Positions 57,389-64,000 of a stretch of DNA of 64,000 nt are shown piece after piece (position 1 is the stretch's first letter; each line of letters opens with the position of its first letter). The stretch lies in assembly GCF_028553725.1 (NCBI RefSeq), contig NZ_CP067124.1, positions 1,002,001 to 1,066,000 on the forward strand, given 5' to 3'. The notes below the pieces were generated by a model, which was not told where the DNA came from, made no database searches, and was given only the letters and a program-made list of their open reading frames with translations. This stretch comes from Paracoccus alcaliphilus (GTDB taxonomy: Bacteria; Pseudomonadota; Alphaproteobacteria; Rhodobacterales; Rhodobacteraceae). The position numbers and the translations under genes are program-made.

Positions 57389-58732
57389 TTATTCGGCGGC
57401 CAGCAGTTCCGGCACCGACAGCAGGATGAATTCGTTATCCGCCGCGCGCCCGATCTCTCGCCCGCCCGAGAAGGGCAGGTTGTTGTCATTGGCGACGATG
57501 ATATGGGTGTCATCGACGCGGGCCACATCCTCGATGGTGAAGAAGGGGAAGGTGAAATTGCCCTCGGCGGGCTTCAGCCCCTCCAGCGCCTTGCCGTCCG
57601 GGTCGGCGATGTCCAGCAGGTCAATATGGCCGATGCGGCGGATATAGCCTTCCTCGTCCATGCTGGCGGTATCGACCAGCACCACATTCTTGACCAGCGC
57701 GGGCTGCGGATAGCAATCGGCCTGATCGGTCGCGCCTTCGGCGCAGGCAAGGGCGGCGTCGCCTTCGCCGTTGTCACGCTCGATCACCAGCGCGCGGGTG
57801 TCGTCGATGAAGTTGAAATCGCCGATAGCGGTCGCGCCTTCGGACAGCGCAAAGCGGAAGCTGTCACCGGTCCAGTCGGCATTGGCGGTGTCGAAGGTGA
57901 TGACGCGCAGGAAATCGCCCTCGGTCCCGCCGCCTTCGACCAGCAGCGGCTTTTCCATCATCGCCCACAGCAGATCGGTGCCGGGTTGCAGCGCCATGCC
58001 CTCATACCCGCCCGAGCGTTGAACGCGGAAATCCGCGCCGGGCTGGGCCGGAACCACGGTGCCGGGCGTGTCGGGTCCGGTCAGGGCCGCGCCGTCCAGC
58101 ATGGTCTGATGCACCGACAGGATGCGGCCATCGCGGGCCACGCGCAGGATGAACGGGCCGAATTCGTCGCCGATCCAGATCTCGTCGTTCAGGAACTGGA
58201 TGCTTTCGGGGTCGAAATCCGCGCCGGTCAGATAGCGCAAGTCGGTGCCCTCATTGGCGATGCGGAACGGCACCTTGCCGTCGGGATCACGCAGGAACAC
58301 GGTCTCCAGACGTTCGACCCTGCCGGTTTCGAAATCGGGGGCCAGACGGTGGAAGAACAGCATCGCGTCGGGGCTGTTCACCTTGTTGCCAAAGCCGTTA
58401 TCGGTCAGGGCGAACCAGCTGCCGTCCTCGTCGCGGTTCATCGCCAGACCCGACATGCCCTGCACCGGCTGGCCGATGAAGGGCAGCGAGATCCCGGTCT
58501 TGTGGCCGCCATAAGCCGCGCCGACATCGCCCTCGACGCTCATCGGGGCATCGTTTCGGGCCGGCCCGGTGAACTTGCCCGACACCCAAAGATCGCGCGG
58601 CGCGTCGGCCGGCGGCGTCACCAGCGTATGGGCGGGCAGAACGGCATGACCGGCCAGCGTGGCCGGAAAGGTCTGTTCCGCCGCGACGGGGGTTGCGATG
58701 AAACAGGCAAGTATCGCCAGATTGCGACGCAT
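57389..58732 (-). CDS. Esterase-like phytase family protein (PF13449-type)
   Basis: 447 aa with signal peptide from ATG 58732 (MRRNLAILACFIATPVAAE). Beta-propeller-like repeats: SGLAMNRDEDGSWFALTDNGFG, DFDPESIQFLNDEIWIGDEFGPFI, GGYEGMALQPGTDLLWAMMEKPL, EDVARVDDTHIIVANDNNLPF. These are the Phytase-like family motifs; activity on phytate or esters is unproven. An upstream Met in frame (58765) adds 11 residues; the ATG at 58732 has a GGAG ribosome site and the normal signal peptide. Confidence 0.82.
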   Translation of the reverse strand: MRRNLAILACFIATPVAAEQTFPATLAGHAVLPAHTLVTPPADAPRDLWVSGKFTGPARNDAPMSVEGDVGAAYGGHKTGISLPFIGQPVQGMSGLAMNRDEDGSWFALTDNGFGNKVNSPDAMLFFHRLAPDFETGRVERLETVFLRDPDGKVPFRIANEGTDLRYLTGADFDPESIQFLNDEIWIGDEFGPFILRVARDGRILSVHQTMLDGAALTGPDTPGTVVPAQPGADFRVQRSGGYEGMALQPGTDLLWAMMEKPLLVEGGGTEGDFLRVITFDTANADWTGDSFRFALSEGATAIGDFNFIDDTRALVIERDNGEGDAALACAEGATDQADCYPQPALVKNVVLVDTASMDEEGYIRRIGHIDLLDIADPDGKALEGLKPAEGNFTFPFFTIEDVARVDDTHIIVANDNNLPFSGGREIGRAADNEFILLSVPELLAAE

Positions 58733-58832
58733 GGACAGGCTCCTTGGAAAGCAGATGATCCGCACCTGCTAAGGCGTCCATGTGACGGTGATGCGGCAGT
58801 CATGTGGCAAGTTCGTGACCGCCGCCAAGGCG

Positions 58833-59603
58833 TCATTCCCGCAGCCGCCAGCCCGTCGCAAAGATCCAGCGGATGATGGCAAGGCAGACCACGATCATGA
58901 TCCCGACCGCCACCAGCGACACCCCCACCGGCACATCTGCCAGCCCGAAGAACGACCAGCGAAAGCCCGAGATCAGGTAAAGCACCGGGTTCAATTTGGC
59001 CACCGCCTCCCAGAAGGGGGGCAGCATGCTGGCCGAATAGAAGGCCCCGCCCAGAAAGACCAGCGGCGTGATGACCATCATCGGCACCAGCTGCAACTGC
59101 TCGAACGTGCGCGCCCAGAGGCCGAGGATGAAGCCCAGCAGGCTGAACCCCAAGGCCGTCAGGAACAGGAAGGCCAGCATCCAGAACGGGTGCAGGATAT
59201 GCACGCCGACGAAGAAGAAGCTGGTCAGCAGGATCACCAGTGCGATCAGGATCGCCTTGGCCGCCGCCGCGCCGACAAAGCCCATGGTCACCTCGATCCA
59301 GCCCACCGGCGAGACGAGATATTCATAGATGGTGCCGCTGAATTTCGGGAAATAGATGCCGAAACTGGCATTGCTGACCGATTGCTGAAGGATGGTCAGC
59401 ATCATCAGCCCCGGCACGATGAAGGCGCCGTAAGCCACACCCTCGACCGACTGGATGCGCCCGCCGATGGCCGCGCCGAAGACGACGAAATACAGCACGG
59501 TCGAGACCACCGGCGACAGCAGCGATTGCATGATGGTGCGGAAGAACCGCATCATCTCGTGATGGAAGATGGCCCAGATCCCGGCCCAGTTGACGCTGTT
59601 CAT
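58833..59603 (-). CDS. ABC-2 type transporter permease
   Basis: 256 aa, six helices; motifs of ABC-2 exporters ([55 protein letters not shown]) resembling the YadH/NodJ group. It overlaps the ATPase gene upstream by 4 nt (ATGA). Exported substrate unknown; drug or lipid efflux is usual. Confidence 0.9.
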   Translation of the reverse strand: MNSVNWAGIWAIFHHEMMRFFRTIMQSLLSPVVSTVLYFVVFGAAIGGRIQSVEGVAYGAFIVPGLMMLTILQQSVSNASFGIYFPKFSGTIYEYLVSPVGWIEVTMGFVGAAAAKAILIALVILLTSFFFVGVHILHPFWMLAFLFLTALGFSLLGFILGLWARTFEQLQLVPMMVITPLVFLGGAFYSASMLPPFWEAVAKLNPVLYLISGFRWSFFGLADVPVGVSLVAVGIMIVVCLAIIRWIFATGWRLRE

Positions 59604-60544
59604 GCGGTCTCCTCCTCGTGCTGCGGTTCCGATACCAGCGACATGAACACCTCTTCCAGGTTGGACTGGCGTGTGGACACGTCGCGCACCGTCACCCCGG
59701 CGCGTGCCAGATCGCCGATCAGCCGGGCGATGCCGGTCCGTTCGGCGCGTGTGTCATAATCATAGGACAGCGCCCGGCCATCCGCCGACAGCCGCAATTC
59801 GCGCCCCTCCAGTTCAGGGGGGATCTGCGACAGCGGCGTGTCCAGTTCGATCGTCAGGGTCTTCTTGCCGAATTCGCCCATCAGTTCCGCCGTCGGCTTG
59901 ATCAGCAGCAGTCGCCCGCGGTCGATGACGCCAATGCGGTCGGCCATCTCTTCGGCCTCTTCCAGATAATGCGTGGTCAGGATGATGGTGACGCCATCGC
60001 GGCGCAACTGCTCGACCACCTGCCACATCTCGCGGCGCAGGGCCACGTCCACGCCCGCCGTCGGCTCGTCCAGAAACAGCACCTTGGGCCGGTGCGCCAG
60101 CGCCTTGGCGATCAGCACCCGCCGCTTCATCCCGCCCGACAGTTCTTTGGTGGGGGTGTCGCGCTTGTCCCACAGCGCCAGGCTGCGCAGCACCTGTCCG
60201 ATCCAGGCATCGTCCGACCCTTCGCCATAAAGGCCACGGGTAAAGCGGACGCTGTTCATCACCGTCTCGAAGGGTTCCAGCGCGATTTCCTGCGGCACCA
60301 GCCCGATCAGCCTGCGTGCCGCGCGCCAGTCGGTGGCGATGTCATGGCCGCCGACGCGAACTGCGCCGCCGGTCGGCACGACAAGCCCGCAGATGATCGA
60401 GATCAGCGTCGTCTTGCCCGCGCCATTGGGGCCCAGCAGGGCGATGATCTCGCCCTCCTCGATGGTCAGGCTGACATCGTTCAGCGCCTTCGTGCCGCCG
60501 CGATACTGTTTCGACAGGTTCTCGATTTCGATGATGGCGGCCAT
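59600..60544 (-). CDS. ABC transporter ATP-binding protein (exporter, CcmA/YadG-type)
   Basis: 314 aa. Walker [10 protein letters not shown] (38-46), signature [15 protein letters not shown], Walker [22 protein letters not shown]-loop [13 protein letters not shown]-terminal extra domain (about 225-314) is usual for these exporters. Transcribed with the ABC-2 permease, overlapping it by 4 nt. Confidence 0.93.
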   Translation of the reverse strand: MAAIIEIENLSKQYRGGTKALNDVSLTIEEGEIIALLGPNGAGKTTLISIICGLVVPTGGAVRVGGHDIATDWRAARRLIGLVPQEIALEPFETVMNSVRFTRGLYGEGSDDAWIGQVLRSLALWDKRDTPTKELSGGMKRRVLIAKALAHRPKVLFLDEPTAGVDVALRREMWQVVEQLRRDGVTIILTTHYLEEAEEMADRIGVIDRGRLLLIKPTAELMGEFGKKTLTIELDTPLSQIPPELEGRELRLSADGRALSYDYDTRAERTGIARLIGDLARAGVTVRDVSTRQSNLEEVFMSLVSEPQHEEETA

Positions 60545-60572
60545 GATGGTCTCCTTGTCGGGGCGCGGGCGG

Positions 60573-61835
60573 TCAGCCCTTGCGCGGCGGATGGGCAGGG
60601 ACGCTGCCGGGCTGGCGGCGCATGGTCAGGAACAACAGCGCACCCAGCACCACATAGCTGACCGCAGCCACATGGAAGGCACCGGAATAGCCCAGATAGG
60701 TAACCAGAGGCTGCGTTGCCAGTGGCGACAGGAACTGCCCCAGAAAAATCGCCGAAGTGATGATGCCCGACACCGTCCCACGGCGATGGGCGGGGGTCAC
60801 GTTCAGCGCGGTGGTCACGAAGGCGGGCATGGTCAGCCCCAGCCCCGCGCCGTTCAGCGCGGCAAAGCTCATCTGCGTGACCATGGTCTGGGCCTCGGCC
60901 ATGCCCCAGAACCCGGCGGCCAGCAGCATGAAGCCGGTGACCGGCGTGCCGACCCGGCCCAGCCAGCGCCGCAGCGGACCCGAGGCCACCGACAGCACCG
61001 CCGCCGCCAGCATCGTGGCGCCCAGCACCAGCCCGGCCTGTTGCGGCTGGTCCAGCCCGACCGAGGCCATCAGATAGGGCAGCTGCGTCGGCACCGCGTA
61101 ATACATCACGAAGGTCGCCCCCGCCGCCACGGCCATCAGCCCGACATTCAGCTGCCAGCCCGGCTCGGCAGGCGCGCGCGGCTCGCCCAGGATGCCGTCA
61201 TGGATGGTGCGGGCCGGTTCGTGCAGGCAGCGAAGGGCGGGCAGGATCAGGATCAGGCCCAGCCCATAGATGGCAAAGGGCAGGCGCGGATCATGTGCCG
61301 CCATCGCCCCGGCGGCGGTGACAAAGATCAGCCCGCCCAGATTGACCGCCGCCATCTGATAACCCATCAGCCGCGCCCGCACCGGCCCCTCATAGTAATC
61401 GCCGATCAGCGCCGCCTGCGCGGTCATGATGCAGGCGACCCCCAGCCCCAGCGCCAGCCGGCTGGCCAGAATCGCCTCCAGCGAGCCCAGATAAAGCCCC
61501 GCCGTGCCCGCCACCGAAAACAGCACCAGCCCCCAGCACAGCGGCCTGATCCGCCCGATCCGGTCGGTAATCGACCCCGCGATCGGCGCGGTGATCGCCA
61601 CCAGCAAGGACGGCGCGGTAATCAGCAACCGGGTCATCAGCGCCGCATCGGGATTGGCGGCAAACATCTGCTGCAACCCCGGCAAGGCGGGCGTGATCGT
61701 CGCATTCGACATGATCGTCAGCATCGCCGCAGCCATCAGCACCCAGATACGGCGATCGCGCAGAACCGGATCCATCATGCCCTCCACTCCCTTCGCAGGG
61801 ACCGCGCCAGCGCGCATATCCGGTAATTCCGCCAT
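60573..61835 (-). CDS. MFS efflux transporter, probably SoxR-controlled
   Basis: 420 aa with 12 predicted helices. N-terminal half contains the MFS motif GSITDRIGRIRPL between TM2 and TM3 and IMTAQAALIGDYYEG; the second half has GTVSGIITSAIFLGQFLSP. It is a drug:H+ antiporter type. Divergent from soxR, with a SoxR box in a 19-bp-spaced promoter directed at this gene, so it is a probable redox-cycling-drug exporter. Confidence 0.88.
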   Translation of the reverse strand: MAELPDMRAGAVPAKGVEGMMDPVLRDRRIWVLMAAAMLTIMSNATITPALPGLQQMFAANPDAALMTRLLITAPSLLVAITAPIAGSITDRIGRIRPLCWGLVLFSVAGTAGLYLGSLEAILASRLALGLGVACIMTAQAALIGDYYEGPVRARLMGYQMAAVNLGGLIFVTAAGAMAAHDPRLPFAIYGLGLILILPALRCLHEPARTIHDGILGEPRAPAEPGWQLNVGLMAVAAGATFVMYYAVPTQLPYLMASVGLDQPQQAGLVLGATMLAAAVLSVASGPLRRWLGRVGTPVTGFMLLAAGFWGMAEAQTMVTQMSFAALNGAGLGLTMPAFVTTALNVTPAHRRGTVSGIITSAIFLGQFLSPLATQPLVTYLGYSGAFHVAAVSYVVLGALLFLTMRRQPGSVPAHPPRKG

Positions 61836-61869
61836 GTCACATTCCTTGCGTTTTGCTTGTCGGAATGCG

Positions 61870-61901
61870 ACCCTACGGCCTCAAGCATGGTTGAGGACAA
61901 G
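61870..61901 (-). promoter_or_regulatory. SoxR-type promoter of the MFS gene with SoxR box
   Basis: SoxR box CCTCAAGCATGGTTGAGG at 61879-61896, the CCTCAA(N6)TTGAGG dyad of known SoxR sites. On the minus strand it sits between -35 TTGTCC and -10 TAGGGT (61870-61875) with the 19-bp spacing typical of SoxR/MerR promoters. The start site would be about 27 nt before the transporter ATG. Confidence 0.82.
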
Positions 61902-61907
61902 GCAAAA

Positions 61908-62414
61908 GTGTCCAATAAAATCAATTCAACGCCTCCTTCGACGCCCTATATGTCGGTTGGCGCCCTGTCCCGCCGCAGCGGGATCGCGGTCTCTGCCATC
62001 CATTATTACGAACGCGAGGGGCTTCTGCGCGCCACCCGGAACTCAGCAAATCACCGTCGCTACAACCGCGCCAGCCTGCGCATTCTGGCCATCATCAAGG
62101 CCGGTCAGCGCGCCGGTCTGCCACTGTCCGAAATCCGCACCGCCCTTGGCCCGGCCCTGTCGGGCGATCCGCTTGGCCGCGAGGAATGGCGGCGGATCTC
62201 GGAAGGGTGGCGCGATGATCTCGATCAGCGGATCGAGACCCTGAAGCGTGTCCGCGACCGTCTCAGCATCTGCATCCGCTGCGGCTGTCTGTCGCATGAG
62301 CTGTGCCGGATGTTCAACCCCGAGGATGCCGCCGCCGCCGAAGGCCCCGGCGCCCCCGGCCTCGAGGCCGACCTGCCGCCCCGCCCCGACGCAGCCGCAC
62401 CCTCGCACTCCTGA
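61908..62414 (+). CDS. soxR: Redox-sensitive transcriptional activator SoxR
   Basis: MerR-family [2Fe-2S] sensor of redox-cycling compounds. From the GTG at 61908 it is 168 aa: HTH SVGALSRRSGIAVSAIHYYEREGLL, then the cluster C122, C125, C127, C133 in CIRCGCLSHELC followed by RMFNPED. An ATG at 61887 is inside the SoxR box, and ATG 61950 would cut the N-terminus; GTG 61908 follows GAGGACAAGG. Divergent from the MFS gene it likely activates. Confidence 0.92.
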   Translation: MSNKINSTPPSTPYMSVGALSRRSGIAVSAIHYYEREGLLRATRNSANHRRYNRASLRILAIIKAGQRAGLPLSEIRTALGPALSGDPLGREEWRRISEGWRDDLDQRIETLKRVRDRLSICIRCGCLSHELCRMFNPEDAAAAEGPGAPGLEADLPPRPDAAAPSHS

Positions 62415-62463
62415 AAAATACCTTCCGGGGGTCCGGGGGTGGAAAACCCCCGGTCCTGCCGTC
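62415..62463 (-). repeat. Partial REP-like repeat / bidirectional terminator
   Basis: Between the soxR and gabT stops (convergent). CCGGGGGT and ACCCCCGG form an 8-bp stem with a short loop, and CCGGAAGGTATTTTTC on the minus strand resembles the GAGGATATTT tail of copies at 5068, 11270 and 33345. Probably ends transcripts from both sides. Confidence 0.5.
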
Positions 62464-63732
62464 TCATCCCCGCGCCGCCAGCAGCGATTCGTCCAGAATC
62501 CCCATCGCTTCCTCGAACACCTCGTCGGGAATGGTCAGCGGCGCAAGAAAGCGGACGACATTGCCATGCACGCCGCAGGTCAGCAGGATCAGCCCGCGCG
62601 CCAGGGCCTCTTCGCGCACACGACCGGCGAAATCGGGGGCGGGGCTGTCGGTGCCGGGCAGGTTGAACTCGACCGCGTTCATGAAGCCGGGGCCGCGGAT
62701 ATCGACGATCTCGGGCACCTGATCGCGGATCGCGGCCAGACGCTGCTTCAGCCTCTGGCCCAGCCGGATGGCGCGGTCGCACAGCCCCTCTTCCTCGATC
62801 ACGTCCAGAACCGCATGGGCGGCCGCCACCCCCAGCGGATTGCCTGCATAGGTGCCGCCCAAGCCCCCCGGATTGGGGCTGTCCATCACCTCGGCCCGGC
62901 CGGTGACGGCGCTGATCGGCAGACCGCCGCCCAGACCCTTGGCCATGGTCACCAGATCGGCGGCCACGCCGTGATGCTCCATCGCGAACAGCTTGCCGGT
63001 GCGGGCAAAGCCGGTCTGCACCTCATCGGCGATCAGCAGCATGCCGAACTTGTCGCAGATGCCGCGCAACTGCTCCATGAAGCCCGGCGGCACCTCATAG
63101 AAACCGCCCTCGCCCTGAACCGGCTCGACGATGATGGCGGCCACGCGCTCGGGTGACAGATCGGCCTTGAACAGCCGGTCCAGCGCCTTCAGCGCGTCCT
63201 CGGCGCTCACTCCATGCAGCGGGTTCGGGAAGGGCAGGTGCCAGATATCGGGCATCATCGGCCCGAAACCCGCCTTATAGGGCTGAACCTTGCCGGTCAG
63301 CGCCATGCCCATGAAGGTGCGGCCATGAAACCCGCCGGCAAAGCTGATGATGCCCGGCCTGCCGGTGGCGTGACGGGCGATCTTGACGGCGTTTTCCACC
63401 GCCTCGGCGCCGGTCGTGGCAAAGATGGTCTTTTTGGCGAAATCGCCCGGCACCAGCGCGTTCAGCCGCTCGGCCAGCGCGACATAGCTCTCATAGGGCA
63501 CGACCTGATGACAGGTATGGGTGAATCGGTCCAGCTGGGCGCGCACGGCCTCGATCACCTTCGGATGGCGGTGACCGGTATTCACCACCGCGATCCCGGC
63601 GGCAAAGTCGATATAGCGGTTGCCGTCCTTGTCCCAGATCTCGGCATTTTCGGCGCGGTCGGCATAGATCTGCGTGGTCATCCCGACACCGCGCGAAATG
63701 GCGGCATCCTTGCGGGTGGTCAGATCGGTCAT
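62464..63732 (-). CDS. gabT: Class III aminotransferase, 4-aminobutyrate transaminase type
   Basis: 422 aa PLP enzyme. The internal aldimine lysine is K265 in TMAKGLGGGLPISAV; other motifs are GFHGRTFMGMALTGK, IVEPVQGEGGFYEVP and IADEVQTGFARTGK. The start MTDLTTRKDAAISRGVGMTTQIY is characteristic of GabT. It transfers the amino group of 4-aminobutyrate (possibly also 5-aminovalerate) to 2-oxoglutarate. Stands alone; no gabD is adjacent in this window. Confidence 0.9.
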   Translation of the reverse strand: MTDLTTRKDAAISRGVGMTTQIYADRAENAEIWDKDGNRYIDFAAGIAVVNTGHRHPKVIEAVRAQLDRFTHTCHQVVPYESYVALAERLNALVPGDFAKKTIFATTGAEAVENAVKIARHATGRPGIISFAGGFHGRTFMGMALTGKVQPYKAGFGPMMPDIWHLPFPNPLHGVSAEDALKALDRLFKADLSPERVAAIIVEPVQGEGGFYEVPPGFMEQLRGICDKFGMLLIADEVQTGFARTGKLFAMEHHGVAADLVTMAKGLGGGLPISAVTGRAEVMDSPNPGGLGGTYAGNPLGVAAAHAVLDVIEEEGLCDRAIRLGQRLKQRLAAIRDQVPEIVDIRGPGFMNAVEFNLPGTDSPAPDFAGRVREEALARGLILLTCGVHGNVVRFLAPLTIPDEVFEEAMGILDESLLAARG

Positions 63733-63860
63733 GGCGTCTCTCCTGTCCTGATGCAGGTGGGGATCCTATCTCTAGCGCGGGGAGGCGCCTGCGAACAGGG
63801 GGCTGCTTGCCAGTCCCGCGCGGCTCGGCCATGATCCGGGCGCAAACCAAAGGATCACCG

Positions 63861-64000
63861 ATGCGTAACGCCCTGCTGGCCAGTGCCGCCATTTTCGCCC
63901 TGTCCGCCTGCCTGTCCGGCAGCGACGATTCCGGCACCGATCCGCTGCCGCCCGGCAGCAACTTTGCCGTTCTGGCCATCGACGGCGAAGCCGCCCCCGA
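63861..64000 (+). CDS. Start of a lipoprotein gene, cut by the window end
   Basis: Starts MRNALLASAAIFALSACLSG; residues LSAC are a lipobox, so the Cys at 17 would be lipidated. Then an acidic, Gly/Pro-rich stretch and NFAVLAIDGEAAP at the edge, which recalls META/HslJ-type secreted proteins, but too little is present to name it. Divergent from gabT. Confidence 0.65.
   Translation, partial: MRNALLASAAIFALSACLSGSDDSGTDPLPPGSNFAVLAIDGEAAP

Overview
The window looks like a chromosomal segment of a GC-rich alphaproteobacterium of the order Rhodobacterales, most likely Paracoccus or a close relative. The basis is the red-type (form IC/ID) RuBisCO operon with cbbX, the RlmN, RimO, GcvPHT and IalB-type proteins, and intergenic hairpins ending in GAGGATATTT. 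Species assignment is an inference; no search was run.

Layout. 1-1797 (minus): the end of a glycine betaine/proline-type ABC transporter (permease, binding protein). 2188-6890 (minus): glycine cleavage operon gcvT-gcvH-gcvP behind a tandem glycine riboswitch. 7062-8804 (plus): an unusual sulfotransferase/CAP10-glycosyltransferase fusion. 8808-9587: an atypical SDR. 9642-18268 (minus): a complete Calvin-Benson operon in transcription order cbbF-cbbP-cbbT-cbbA-cbbL-cbbS-cbbX-cbbE, with divergent cbbR (18370-19290). Glycine cleavage next to the CO2-fixation operon makes sense for salvaging the glycine that arises from RuBisCO oxygenation.

19311-32021 is an insertion-sequence island bounded by two broken genes: a C-terminal flgD-like remnant on the left and a C-terminal GNAT acetyltransferase remnant on the right. 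It holds two IS5/IS903-type elements, two damaged IS66 elements, an IS4/IS50-type element, an IS110 fragment, an IS630 element with a -1 frameshift site, and an IS481 transposase fused to IS66 tnpC and then split by an IS5 copy with a clear 9-bp target duplication. Its non-IS cargo is an O-antigen ligase/polymerase-like membrane protein, a cold-shock protein and a small basic protein.

32107-39881: core and household genes (rlmN, IalB-family protein, asparaginase II, TSUP permease, FAH-family hydrolase, a plsC-cdsA-CDP-alcohol phosphatidyltransferase phospholipid cassette, LysR regulator). 40079-46311: a five-gene branched-chain amino-acid-type ABC transporter followed by a GMC oxidoreductase. 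46359-48217: CbiX, DUF4202, NnrU. 48214-51285: Cache/PAS sensor kinase with FixJ-type regulator. 51525-51562: a strong intrinsic terminator with no upstream gene, a possible sRNA. 51627-58732: ettA, a sulfotransferase, an uncharacterised helical protein, rimO, secreted small proteins and a phytase-like esterase. 58833-60544: ABC-2 exporter. 60573-62414: an MFS transporter divergent from soxR, with a nearly ideal SoxR box and 19-bp-spaced promoter. 62464-64000: gabT-type aminotransferase and the start of a lipoprotein gene.

The window is mostly ordinary metabolism. The most interesting points are the fusion enzyme, the orphan terminator, the SoxR-controlled exporter, the nested IS wreckage and a family of hairpin repeats placed between co-directional genes.
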